A stretch of 53,811 bases of DNA from Pseudomonadota bacterium (GTDB lineage Bacteria; Bdellovibrionota_B; Oligoflexia; Oligoflexales; CAIYRB01), in the NCBI GenBank assembly GCA_026390445.1, contig JAPLFX010000028.1:1-53811 (forward strand), read 5' to 3'. Of the stretch, positions 26,307 to 35,336 are shown piece after piece. The notes under the pieces were generated by a model. The model was given only the letters and a program-made list of their open reading frames with translations, did no database searches and was not told where the DNA came from. The position numbers and the translations under genes are program-made. Each line of letters starts with the position of its first letter. The first letter of the stretch is position 1.

Positions 26307-27206
26307 TTAAGGCATCCGATCGGTGATCTGTAGTTGGGCGAAGACCTCTGGAGGCAGCTGCACCTTCAGGTCCGCGATGACCTCGCTCATAGGAATCGCC
26401 ATGTTGAACTTGTCCGTACCACCCCAGTGCAGGGCAACGACATAGCCCGTCACGACGTCCATCAAAGGCGATCCACTTGACCCGCCCTCCGTATCGCAGG
26501 TGTGGGTGATCGTCTGTCTCTCCTCGAGTAGCTGCGGAACAACGGTACGCAGGACACAATCTGGCCCCCGGTCGACCTCCTTCGGTCGTGCCCCAGGGTA
26601 ACCGACTGCGAAGACGCGCTGACCGACCGTAATTGGTCCGTTCCATAGGGTCGCAATCGGAAAGCTAGCCAAATCCGGCGGAGCTTGCCGTGCCGCCCCC
26701 GATTCATCTTCTAGTGAAGAACCTGACCAAGCATCTGACCAGGGCCGCAGTTGGCCAGGTAGGGACAGGCAGGACGTGCTCGGCACATGACCACAGGTCT
26801 CAACTTGAAATAGCGCGTAATCATAGGTGAGGTTCTTACTTAGAACGTTTTTGCACGGGACCACGAGTTGTTCACCATGTGCCAGCCCTTGTTCGTAAGC
26901 CAGATGAAACTGTACCTTGGGGCATGGCTTAAAATCGTAGCAATGGAAGTTCGAGATGAAAAGGTCTCTTCCGACACGAGTCGCAGTGCAAAACGCCAAC
27001 CCTTCCTCTACCGACTCTACTCGCGCGACACCGCGAGATTCAGCATAAATCGGTGTGCCGATGGACTTCTCAATGGGCTCTAAATCGTTGTGCCCGATAA
27101 CTTTTCGCTCGGTAAGCCAAGGCGGCAGAGCAGCCTCGTCGGCAAATGCCCTGGCGCCTTGAAGCAGGCATGCAAGAAGAAGTAAGCGAAAGCATGTAAG
27201 ACGCAT
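26307..27206 (-). CDS. Exported trypsin-fold serine protease
   Basis: A 299-residue protein with a signal peptide (to about Ala20-Ala22) and a chymotrypsin-like protease domain. The triad is visible: His88 (SNFHCY), Asp129 (TYDYALFQ) and Ser244 (TEGGSSGSP). It has several cysteines that can form disulphides. The pattern is closer to bacterial V8/glutamyl-endopeptidase-type enzymes than to animal trypsins. A 7-base inverted repeat lies over the start codon (27206-27228). It is convergent with valS. The substrate is unknown. Confidence 0.9.
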   Translation of the reverse strand: MRLTCFRLLLLACLLQGARAFADEAALPPWLTERKVIGHNDLEPIEKSIGTPIYAESRGVARVESVEEGLAFCTATRVGRDLFISNFHCYDFKPCPKVQFHLAYEQGLAHGEQLVVPCKNVLSKNLTYDYALFQVETCGHVPSTSCLSLPGQLRPWSDAWSGSSLEDESGAARQAPPDLASFPIATLWNGPITVGQRVFAVGYPGARPKEVDRGPDCVLRTVVPQLLEERQTITHTCDTEGGSSGSPLMDVVTGYVVALHWGGTDKFNMAIPMSEVIADLKVQLPPEVFAQLQITDRMP

Positions 27207-27228
27207 TCTTTAACTCGGGCCTAAAGAA
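27206..27228 (-). repeat. Inverted repeat over the serine protease start
   Basis: TTCTTTA and TAAAGAA form 7-base perfect arms with a 9-base spacer. The arm nearer the gene includes the first base of the ATG. In the mRNA this hairpin would cover the start region, so it could hold down translation. Confidence 0.4.
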
Positions 27229-27321
27229 CCTACTGTGTAGGTGGTTCGTCGGGACAACACCAAAGCACACCAGTGAGATTCCGAGTTGAATATAGCAAGA
27301 AGCGCCGCGGCTTTACCCAAA

Positions 27322-28578
27322 TCAAATCCTAGCAACGCAGTCTACAATGGTTCGGCATGAGGTCAAAAGAAGCTCCTCCGGAATATTTAAGGCTGGCGTG
27401 ATGCTTAGCGTCTCGCCGTATCTGCCACTAGCGAGGGCGATAATACCTCGAGTTCGCAGTAGATCCATGAGTTTGGCGCCGATCCCATGCTGATGAAATT
27501 CAATGGCGAGCATAAGGCCAGTGCCTCGAACCTCTTTCACTCGCTGCTCCCGCCCAAGGAGATCCCGCAGCAAGCCTAGGACCTTAGCACCCAGCCTGGA
27601 CGAGCGCTCGACAAGCTGGTCGGCATCAATCTGGCGCAGAGTCGCCAGCCCCACGGCGCAAGATAGGGGATGGCCAAAGAACGTGCCCGTGTGCAGGGCT
27701 TCGCCCGTGCTCGCCGGCCATGCCGCCATTGCAGAGCGGGTTCCAACACACGCCGAAAGGGGAAAGCCGCCGCCAAGGGCTTTACCTAGGCAAAGTAAGT
27801 CGCAGGGCACCTGATTCGCGAAGGTCATATGCCCGGTCCTGCCAAGACCCGTAAAGACCTCATCATAGACTAATAGGGTGCCGTGCCGATCACAGACCTG
27901 GCGCAGCATAGTCAGCCATGCCACCGGTGCTTGACGCACTCCAGCGCGACCTTGAACCGGCTCGACCAGCACAGCCGCCACCTGACGAGTGCTTAGCGCG
28001 GCATCTAAGGTCGCCTCGTCGCATAAAAACGGGATGGTCTCTACTTTGTCTGCAACATAAAATCCGGCAAAAGGCGCACGAAAAGCCTCTCTGTCCGTCA
28101 GCGCCAGCAGACCAAGATCTAGACCATGATAACCGCCGCTAAACACCACAAAACGGGAGCGTTGGGTGGCGATGATCGCTGTCTTGATCGCCAGCTCAAC
28201 GGCCTGCGCCCCGGTGAGGGCAACAGCGCCAACGGCAAGCGAGGACGGCAACATTCCAATGAGATGCTCCAGCAATGCGACCTTCGCGTCACTAGCGTAA
28301 ACATCGCCCATACCATGGGTGATCAAGGGTGCTCGCGTGTCGCCAGACTGTGCGATTCGTCCGGCCAGCACGCTTTGGTGGGCTGGCGGATTGTGGCCCA
28401 ATGCCAGGGCACCAAAACCAGCACACAAGTCGACATACTCGTGGCCCTCGACATCAAAGACATGCGAGCCAAGCCCTCGCTGCATCACCAATGACGGTGC
28501 CCGAGCCGGATACGTGGCGTCCGGACATTCGATCGCCTTCAATTTCGTAAGGGTATCGTCGTTCGACGGCTTCAGCAC
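27322..28578 (-). CDS. Class III PLP-dependent aminotransferase, substrate unknown
   Basis: A 418-residue enzyme of the class III (ornithine/4-aminobutyrate-type) aminotransferases. The PLP-binding Lys is in LLCLGKALGGGFPLSA. Other family segments are FDVEGHEYVDLCAGFGALALGHNPP, SGGYHGLDLG, VLVEPVQGRAG and VYDEVFTGLGRTG. The start is a GTG at 28578 that touches the queE stop codon (TAA then GTG), with GGAG upstream, so translation is coupled to QueE. The substrate cannot be read from the sequence. Candidates are 4-aminobutyrate or other omega-amino acids. Confidence 0.92.
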   Translation of the reverse strand: MLKPSNDDTLTKLKAIECPDATYPARAPSLVMQRGLGSHVFDVEGHEYVDLCAGFGALALGHNPPAHQSVLAGRIAQSGDTRAPLITHGMGDVYASDAKVALLEHLIGMLPSSLAVGAVALTGAQAVELAIKTAIIATQRSRFVVFSGGYHGLDLGLLALTDREAFRAPFAGFYVADKVETIPFLCDEATLDAALSTRQVAAVLVEPVQGRAGVRQAPVAWLTMLRQVCDRHGTLLVYDEVFTGLGRTGHMTFANQVPCDLLCLGKALGGGFPLSACVGTRSAMAAWPASTGEALHTGTFFGHPLSCAVGLATLRQIDADQLVERSSRLGAKVLGLLRDLLGREQRVKEVRGTGLMLAIEFHQHGIGAKLMDLLRTRGIIALASGRYGETLSITPALNIPEELLLTSCRTIVDCVARI

Positions 28579-29232
28579 TTAAACTCCTTTGGCCCTGGGA
28601 CCCCAGATATATTTATGCTGCTGCAGCTGCATCCTACAGCGGACCGGGTCCTCGACCAACCAGGCGGCAAGATCTTTCGGTGCCAGTAAACCCCAGGCAC
28701 AGGAGAACAAGACGTGAAAGCGCTCGGCGAGGTCTTCTCGGGCGATCACTGCACGCGCCCAGTCGTAATCTGCCCGGTGCGCCAGGACGAATTTTATCTC
28801 ATCACTAGGCTTTAAGTGCTCCAGATTTCGCCAAAGGTTCCGCTCCTCCATACCACTACCAGGGCATTTTAGGTCCATAATGACATGCGTCGCGGCTGGC
28901 AAAACGGCGATATCCTCTGCGCCGCTCGTTTCAATCAAAACCTGCAGGCCTTCGGCCTGCAACAGCCCGATCAATTCCGGTGCAGCTGCCTGAGCTAGTG
29001 GCTCTCCGCCGGTCAGTTCGACCAAGGGTACCTTTAGAGCAAGAACCTTGGTTACAATATCTGCAACGGTCCATTCTTCGCCACCAGCGAAGGCATAGGC
29101 CGTATCGCACCACCTGCAGCGGAGCGGACAACCAGTTAACCGGATAAACGTACAGGGCACGCCGGCAAACGAGGACTCTCCTTGAATGCTGGCGTAGATC
29201 TCAGTAAGTCTCAGAGTCGGGGAATGGGACAC
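28579..29232 (-). CDS. queE: 7-carboxy-7-deazaguanine synthase
   Basis: A 217-residue radical SAM enzyme of queuosine biosynthesis that turns carboxy-tetrahydropterin into 7-carboxy-7-deazaguanine. The cluster motif is CPLRCRWC, preceded by IYASIQGESSFAGVPC and followed by LTGGEPLAQ. The C-terminal LQQHKYIWG fits the proteobacterial type. The start is a GTG with an AAGGA ribosome site. Other queuosine genes are not in the window. It is coupled to the aminotransferase gene downstream. Confidence 0.95.
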   Translation of the reverse strand: MSHSPTLRLTEIYASIQGESSFAGVPCTFIRLTGCPLRCRWCDTAYAFAGGEEWTVADIVTKVLALKVPLVELTGGEPLAQAAAPELIGLLQAEGLQVLIETSGAEDIAVLPAATHVIMDLKCPGSGMEERNLWRNLEHLKPSDEIKFVLAHRADYDWARAVIAREDLAERFHVLFSCAWGLLAPKDLAAWLVEDPVRCRMQLQQHKYIWGPRAKGV

Positions 29233-29285
29233 GGCCGTTTCCTTAAGGTCTATGCGAACTAGTCTGGCCTAATCATCGAGGATCT

Positions 29286-30176
29286 ATGCCACCCGAGAAA
29301 AAAATTCTGGTCTCTCGCGACGTCTGGCAGACAGCTTGGGCGACGCTTCGGTCAACATGGAAGCAAACACTGATCCTACTGGTATTTGGTCTGATCCTGC
29401 CGCAGATCCTTCTTAACCTAGTATTGGACTGTCAAAGTGCGGAGGTGGCGGCCGAACTCCGGGCGATCTTTACATCAAAAATGGCCTTAACGGGAAGCCC
29501 CGTCGCATTTCGTGAGCTTTTACACCCGGCACTGGCTTATTTTGGTCGCCTCGGATTCTGTATCATACTGATATCGCTTTTTTATTTAGCCTCCTACTTG
29601 GCGATTGTGCAAACTGCAGTGGATCACCATCGGCAGGTTCCAGGCCGCGGTAGTTTGCGAGCCTGGGTTGTGGGCTTGCGGGCAGCGCTGCCGGCAGCCC
29701 TGATTCTGGGCATCACCCTGGTCATCCTGGTCATCTTTGGCCAGGTATTTATTGCTCCCGCCTTGGTCATAGCGATACTCGCCATCCTGATCCCGGTCAT
29801 ACTGATTGCCGAGCGCAAAGGGGCTTGGTCGACCCTGTGGTCCGCCATCACCATGAAATACGTTCAAGGCACTGGCTTTTCGTCTTGGGCGGTATTTTTT
29901 AATCTGATCAGCTTGAGCGCCTTCTTGTACGCTGGCCTGGCGGCCGTCGGCTTGTTAGCCGATGCGCTGCTGTTTCTCGACGAAAAGGTTGGCATAGCTC
30001 GCATGATTTGGAGCTTTAATTTTCCAGAAAAGCCCTATGGACCGGTTTACTTAGCCGTGGCCCTGATTGAGTCAGGATTAAGCATGACCCTGCTTTCCGC
30101 ACTCCCGGCACTAACAGCAGCCCTGTACTTTATAGTCCGGCGCGGCGGAGGAGGCCGTCCCATTGCTCAGGCTTAG
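29286..30176 (+). CDS. Polytopic membrane protein of unknown function
   Basis: A 296-residue inner-membrane protein with about six membrane helices, at about 26-48, 95-112, 135-185 (two close helices), 200-228 and 255-288. It has amphipathic linkers (TLWSAITMKYVQG) of the kind seen in YciC/UPF0259-like and GDPD-membrane-domain proteins, but I would not name it further. The ATG has a GAGGATCT site. It is divergent from queE. Its last 47 bases overlap the convergent lipoate ligase gene. Confidence 0.8.
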   Translation: MPPEKKILVSRDVWQTAWATLRSTWKQTLILLVFGLILPQILLNLVLDCQSAEVAAELRAIFTSKMALTGSPVAFRELLHPALAYFGRLGFCIILISLFYLASYLAIVQTAVDHHRQVPGRGSLRAWVVGLRAALPAALILGITLVILVIFGQVFIAPALVIAILAILIPVILIAERKGAWSTLWSAITMKYVQGTGFSSWAVFFNLISLSAFLYAGLAAVGLLADALLFLDEKVGIARMIWSFNFPEKPYGPVYLAVALIESGLSMTLLSALPALTAALYFIVRRGGGGRPIAQA

Positions 30177-30825
30177 GCTCAACCAGCTCGTCCCCAAGGG
30201 TGGCCGTCAGCGAGCTTTCCAGGCTTAGCCTTAGTTGCTCGGTGCAGGCTTGGACGGTCACCTCCGGCAGGATCTCGCTTAGACCCATGACAAATTGGGC
30301 GTGGCTTCGACCGCCGCGGTAGTCGGGCTCCTTACTTGGGTGGCGCAAATAGCGCTCGATCAGGGGAAGCCGGCTATCGACCAAAATCGACGCCTGATAA
30401 AGCAGATAATTGCGACTTCGAAACAACGAGGTCCCACCCACCTTCCTATCGCTTTCTGAACGATCATGCGAAGGGAAGGTTATGTCACTTAGTCCGTTTT
30501 GCCGGAGCTGAACCAGCTGCGGCCAGCGTTCGCCAAGTGCACGGATCACCGCCCGATTGAGGCCATCAAAATAAACATTATTGTGAAAGTGCTGGGCGAC
30601 CCAGCAGCCAATACTGACCACCACACAGCCGCCATGTAGTACGACTGTGCCACCGCCACCGAAGCGCTTTAAAATCGGGACCCCGTCCGCTAAACAGATA
30701 TCGACCGCGGCCTCGACAGATTCCTGATTGCTGCTGCCAAGAACAACCATAGGCGTATCGGGTACCCAAATGCCTAGGGCTCGTGCTTCGCGGCATCGCC
30801 GCAGGATCTCGTCATCAATCCACAT
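30130..30825 (-). CDS. Lipoate-protein ligase family protein
   Basis: A 231-residue biotin/lipoate ligase-fold protein. The nucleotide and lipoyl-binding loop is LKRFGGGGTVVLHGG, close to the RRxSGGGxVxHD motif. The lysine region DRKVGGTSLFRSRNYLLYQASIL matches LplA (KVGGSA). It should attach lipoate or octanoate to E2 or GcvH domains, or be an amidotransferase relative. It is last of an ileS-aminopeptidase-ligase run, 3 bases after the preceding stop. Which of LplA, LipM or LipL it matches needs a tree. Confidence 0.85.
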   Translation of the reverse strand: MWIDDEILRRCREARALGIWVPDTPMVVLGSSNQESVEAAVDICLADGVPILKRFGGGGTVVLHGGCVVVSIGCWVAQHFHNNVYFDGLNRAVIRALGERWPQLVQLRQNGLSDITFPSHDRSESDRKVGGTSLFRSRNYLLYQASILVDSRLPLIERYLRHPSKEPDYRGGRSHAQFVMGLSEILPEVTVQACTEQLRLSLESSLTATLGDELVEPKPEQWDGLLRRAGL

Positions 30826-30828
30826 GCT

Positions 30829-31905
30829 TTAGGTACCACCGGGCATAGGCATCGGGTTTAGACATAAACTATCCAGTCCAACAAAGGGGTCCGAGGACCG
30901 GTCGATCGCGATTCTTAATTCCTTTAGAAAGCGCAGAATACTTTGGTCCCCGCCGATACATTGACGCGCTCTGGCGAATCTAGCCAACTCCGGCGCGTAC
31001 ATCGCCGCACCTAGGACCGAAGCATTGTTCCAAAGTTCCCTGCCTACGTAATCGATGACGGCAAAAGCTGGTTTCATCGGCGGCAACTGGTAACGCTGTA
31101 ATAGGACCTGTTTACGCTCCAAAACTTGTTCGCGCCCCAACTGCGGCTCGGCTTGATAGAGGCTCATTAAATCGCCTTTGAGACGCTGAAGCCAGCCGGT
31201 GAATAGCTCCTTATCTCGCTGTTTGAGCTCATAGCGCGAAAGCAGCGCCAGATCCTGGTTTGAGCCCTGATTAGTTAAATAGTCTCGGGTCAATACCGTC
31301 GCCGTATACTCGGCTAGATTCTCATTAAAAGTGGATGATCCGGGGACCCAAAAGGTGCGGTGCGTCAGCTCATGAAAAAACAAGTGAGCCAAATCGGCGT
31401 CGCCCCGTTCAAGCATCGAACTGAAGATGGGATCATCGAACCAACCGAGGCTAGAAAACGCACCAGCGCCGCCTATACTCACATCGTAGCCAATCGCCCT
31501 AAGCTTGGCGGCCTCGGCGTCGCGCTCGTCCTGCCGAAAAAACCCAAGGTAGGGCACCTCTCCGACTAGCGGAAACCACCAGGTGATAAATACCAGCTGA
31601 TCGTCTCTTGCCGCTTGCACAATATAAGACACCACTGGCTGCTGAGTTTCGATAAGGTAGTTGTAAGCACCCGCGGTGTTGAGACCTTGCGCTCTTGCAA
31701 AATCCATAACCCGGCGCACCTTGACTAGTTGCTCGCTGGTTTTCGCTTTGGTGCTCGGCGACTGAAGGACGTCGTCCACCTTGCGCCTGGTATTAAACAA
31801 ATCATTTTGATGCAGTGCCTGACCAGTCAGATAGCAACCAGCCAGAGACCACACACTGATTAACATAAACCAAAAGACGGGTCGCAACCGGAGAGCCTCT
31901 CGCAT
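30829..31905 (-). CDS. Aminopeptidase (COG4324 type), lipoprotein
   Basis: A 358-residue lipoprotein: the signal peptide ends in LAGC (Cys24). It has an intact gluzincin zinc site, HELTH (178-182), with the third ligand Glu195 in FNENLAEY. This matches the predicted-aminopeptidase family COG4324 (Pfam Aminopep). The ATG at 31905 is chosen. A TTG at 31914 overlaps the ileS stop codon as TTGA and is also possible. It lies in an operon with ileS upstream and the lipoate ligase downstream. The substrate is not known. Confidence 0.9.
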   Translation of the reverse strand: MREALRLRPVFWFMLISVWSLAGCYLTGQALHQNDLFNTRRKVDDVLQSPSTKAKTSEQLVKVRRVMDFARAQGLNTAGAYNYLIETQQPVVSYIVQAARDDQLVFITWWFPLVGEVPYLGFFRQDERDAEAAKLRAIGYDVSIGGAGAFSSLGWFDDPIFSSMLERGDADLAHLFFHELTHRTFWVPGSSTFNENLAEYTATVLTRDYLTNQGSNQDLALLSRYELKQRDKELFTGWLQRLKGDLMSLYQAEPQLGREQVLERKQVLLQRYQLPPMKPAFAVIDYVGRELWNNASVLGAAMYAPELARFARARQCIGGDQSILRFLKELRIAIDRSSDPFVGLDSLCLNPMPMPGGT

Positions 31906-31910
31906 GGTCG

Positions 31911-34900
31911 TCAACTTGGCGCAGCCAGCTTAACCGCAAGGTGTATAGGCTGTCCGTCCACTTCAAAGGCAGCTTCAAGTCCTGCCAAACCGACTAGTAC
32001 CACCAACTTCGTCGCCAAGGTCTCTCTGCTAATATAGTCGCGATGGGCCTCAACGGCGTCAGCGAGCTTGGTATCAGCAGCCACTTCGAGCACAATCCGG
32101 TCGGAGACCTGCAAGCCTGAGTCCTTGCGTAACCGTTGGACCCGATTGATCACCTCGCGAGCCAGACCTTCGCCGATAAGCGCCTCTGTAAGCTTGGTAT
32201 CAAGCAAAATAGTGACGCCTCTTTCCGTGGCAATCAATCTCTCATCCTTGGGCGCACGGCTGATGAGAAAGTCGCTTTCCGTCAACACATGACCGATCAC
32301 AGTAACCTGGCCCTGCTCCTCTAGCTGGGCGAGCAGCCTGGCCACGTCATCTGGACGAGCACTCAGAGCCTCCAAATGATTTCGCATCTCGTTAAGTTGC
32401 TTGCCAATTCTTGGGCCAAGCGATTTCAGGTTCGGTTTGACCGACAGATTGACCAAGGACGCCTCGTCGGTGGTGAAAGCCACTTCCTTGATATTAAGCT
32501 CATTTTTCAGCAGCTGCGCGCCGCCCTCTATAGCCTCACGGTCGCTAGCCTTGCGCGTGATGACCAACATCGACGCAAGAGCTTGGCGGGTCTTTATCTG
32601 GTGCTTAGACCTAAGGCTTCGGCCTAGGCTACTTGCCCTTCGGAGCAGCTCCATCCGCGCCTCGAGCGCCGGATCAATGAGTGCCTCGACAGAAAGAGGT
32701 ATGTCACATAAATGCACGGAAGGTGGCACACCTTCGAGCCCCTCGGTCAAATTCAGATACATGCGCTCTGCAATAAACGGCGCAAATGGCGCCAGAATTT
32801 TACTGAACCCAGTTAGTACATAGTACAGTGTCTGATAGGCCTCTGATGCATCACTCGAGGCCACCAACAGTGTTTCGCCGGATTCGTCGTCATCTGTACC
32901 CCAAAACCGCTTGCGACTCAGTCGAATGTACCAATTCGTCAAGTCCTCGATAAAGTCGAGGACCTTGGGCACTACGTTATACAAGCGGTATGTCAGCATC
33001 TCGGCATGAACGCTATGACAGAGCGTTTGGAACCGCGAAATGATCCAGCGATCGATTTCGCTGGCAACGGCTGGGACCTGTCCGAGGGCCAATGCCGGCG
33101 TTGGCTGCCACCCGTCGGCCGCAGCGTACGTCGACAGAAAGCTGTGTGCATTCCATAGCGGCAGCAGCAAAGCCCGCGTGGTGTCGCGCACACCTTGGTC
33201 GGTAAAACACAAATCGCCGGCCTTTAACACTGGAGAATTCAACATATAAAGCCGAACACTATCAGCGCCAAAGCGGTCGAGCAGGAGTTCTGGCGCTGTA
33301 TAGTTTTTAAGACGCTTCGACATCTTCTTGCCGTCTTCGGCCAAGACCATGCCGTTGACGACTACGTTTTTGAAGGCCGGCGCGTCAAACAGCGCCGTAG
33401 ACAGCACGCTTAAGGTATAAAACCAACCACGTGTTTGATCCAGACCCTCGGCTATGAAGTCCGCGGGAAAGCGCTTATTGAATCGTTCTTTATGGGCGAA
33501 CGGATAGTGCTGCTGCGCGTAAGGCATCGAGCCCGACTCAAACCAACAGTCAAACACTTCGGCAATGCGGTGCATGACCCCAGCACAGTGCGGGCAAGCA
33601 AAGGTTAACTGATCAATAAAATGCATATGCAGGTCATCAACTTTTTGACCAGCGTGGCGCTCGAGGTCAGCAACCGAACCCATGACCTGGATATGCTGTT
33701 GATCCTCGCTGCAAACCCAGATTGGGATTGGCGTGCCCCAAAAACGGTTGCGACTGATAGCCCAGTCTCGGGCATTCTCTAGCCACTTCCCCATACGGCC
33801 GTCACGAAGGTGCTCGGGGACCCAATTGATGGTTTGGTTATTGGCGACCAATCGGCCCTTGATCTTCTCCACAGCCACGTACCAGGTCTGGATCGCTTTA
33901 TAGATCAGCGGTGTGTCGGTACGCTCACAAAACGGGTAGCTGTGAAGGAGTTGCTCGTGACGCAGCAACTGCCCGTGGTCTTTTAGCCGCTTAATAATTT
34001 CTTTGTCGGCATCCTTGACGAACAGTCCTTTATACTCTGGTATCTCGCTCTTAAAGCGACCCTCCTCATCAACAGGGTCGATCAGTCCAATCGACGCCGC
34101 CTTGCAGACGCGAAAGTCGTCCTCACCGAATGCCGGAGCCTGGTGCACCACGCCTGTGCCATCCTCGGTCGATACATATTCATCGGTCAAAATGCGAAAG
34201 GCATTGGCGTGGTCTCTATAATAGGGAAACAGCGGCTCGTAGTAGCGACCAGCAAGCTCGCTTGCTGCAACCGATGCAAGGACTTCGTAGGGCTTACCTT
34301 GGCCTTGCGGCTTGGATTTTTTATACAGCGCTTCAACCCGCGACTCTGCCAGGTAGTATACTTCGCCGGATTCACCGTCGCGAATCTTGACGTAGCTAAG
34401 CTTTGGGCCAATGCATAAGGCCACGTTGGACAACAACGTCCATGGGGTGGTGGTCCAGGCTAGAACGAAGGCGTCTTCGTCTTTCAGCTTGAACTTTACC
34501 GTGATAGCCGGGTCCTGGACATCTTTGTAGTTTTGATTGGCCTCAAAATTGGACAGCACTGCGGTGATCCGCGGAGAATAGGGCACCACCTTAAAATCTC
34601 GATACACTAGGCCCCGCTGATACAGTTCGGATAGGACCCACCAGACAGACTCCATAAAGGACTTGTCCATGGTTCTGTACTGATTGCGCCAATCCACCCA
34701 GCGCCCAAGCCGAGTGATCGTCTGCTCCCACTCTTTAGTATAATGCTGGACGGAAGCTCTGCACTCTTCGTTGAATTTTGCCACGCCCATCGCCAAAATA
34801 TCGGCGCGCCCCTTCAGGTTGTCACGCTTTTCGATCTCGTATTCAACGGGTACGCCGTGGCAATCCCAACCAAAGCGCCGCTCTACGTAGTATCCACGCA

Positions 34901-35117
34901 TGGTCCAGTACCGAGGGACGGTGTCCTTGATCGTGTTGGCAAGTAGGTGTCCGTAGTGGGGCAGCCCATTAGCAAATGGTGGCCCATCATAAAACGTGAA
35001 CTCACTGGCGCCTTCACGCTGTTTCACGGACTGATAGAACGTGCCCTGCGTTTGCCACATGGCCAACAGTTCATGCTCCATCTGCGGAAAGTTCACGTCA
35101 GATGCAACGGCTTTCAT
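31911..35117 (-). CDS. ileS: Isoleucyl-tRNA synthetase, eukaryote-like (IleS2) type
   Basis: A 1068-residue class I synthetase. The HIGH-type motif reads GLPHYGHLLANTIKD and the KMSKS motif is KKMSKRLKNYTAPE. Both, and the length above 1000, fit the IleS2 branch shared with eukaryotes rather than the common bacterial IleS1 (GYIHIGH-like, about 940). The editing domain has LAWTTTPWTL. IleS2 enzymes are as a rule insensitive to mupirocin. The ribosome site is GAGGTAAAG. It is first in an operon with the aminopeptidase and lipoate ligase genes. Confidence 0.96.
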   Translation of the reverse strand: MKAVASDVNFPQMEHELLAMWQTQGTFYQSVKQREGASEFTFYDGPPFANGLPHYGHLLANTIKDTVPRYWTMRGYYVERRFGWDCHGVPVEYEIEKRDNLKGRADILAMGVAKFNEECRASVQHYTKEWEQTITRLGRWVDWRNQYRTMDKSFMESVWWVLSELYQRGLVYRDFKVVPYSPRITAVLSNFEANQNYKDVQDPAITVKFKLKDEDAFVLAWTTTPWTLLSNVALCIGPKLSYVKIRDGESGEVYYLAESRVEALYKKSKPQGQGKPYEVLASVAASELAGRYYEPLFPYYRDHANAFRILTDEYVSTEDGTGVVHQAPAFGEDDFRVCKAASIGLIDPVDEEGRFKSEIPEYKGLFVKDADKEIIKRLKDHGQLLRHEQLLHSYPFCERTDTPLIYKAIQTWYVAVEKIKGRLVANNQTINWVPEHLRDGRMGKWLENARDWAISRNRFWGTPIPIWVCSEDQQHIQVMGSVADLERHAGQKVDDLHMHFIDQLTFACPHCAGVMHRIAEVFDCWFESGSMPYAQQHYPFAHKERFNKRFPADFIAEGLDQTRGWFYTLSVLSTALFDAPAFKNVVVNGMVLAEDGKKMSKRLKNYTAPELLLDRFGADSVRLYMLNSPVLKAGDLCFTDQGVRDTTRALLLPLWNAHSFLSTYAAADGWQPTPALALGQVPAVASEIDRWIISRFQTLCHSVHAEMLTYRLYNVVPKVLDFIEDLTNWYIRLSRKRFWGTDDDESGETLLVASSDASEAYQTLYYVLTGFSKILAPFAPFIAERMYLNLTEGLEGVPPSVHLCDIPLSVEALIDPALEARMELLRRASSLGRSLRSKHQIKTRQALASMLVITRKASDREAIEGGAQLLKNELNIKEVAFTTDEASLVNLSVKPNLKSLGPRIGKQLNEMRNHLEALSARPDDVARLLAQLEEQGQVTVIGHVLTESDFLISRAPKDERLIATERGVTILLDTKLTEALIGEGLAREVINRVQRLRKDSGLQVSDRIVLEVAADTKLADAVEAHRDYISRETLATKLVVLVGLAGLEAAFEVDGQPIHLAVKLAAPS

Positions 35118-35336
35118 CTTTACCTCAAACCTGACTAAGGATTAGCCGCGGGCTCGACCTTTTGGCAGCTCGGACAGCCCCCGCGAAGCCGCTGATCATA
35201 GCTTGAGTTCGGCTGAAAATTCCATAGGTAAGGCGTGTACCCCAAGCGCCCCAAGGGATGGACTGAAAGTTGCACAGGCAAAGTTGGGCCAACTGTGCTA
35301 AAAATAAGCAGGCCCGCGGTCCCCATAAGGTTAACT

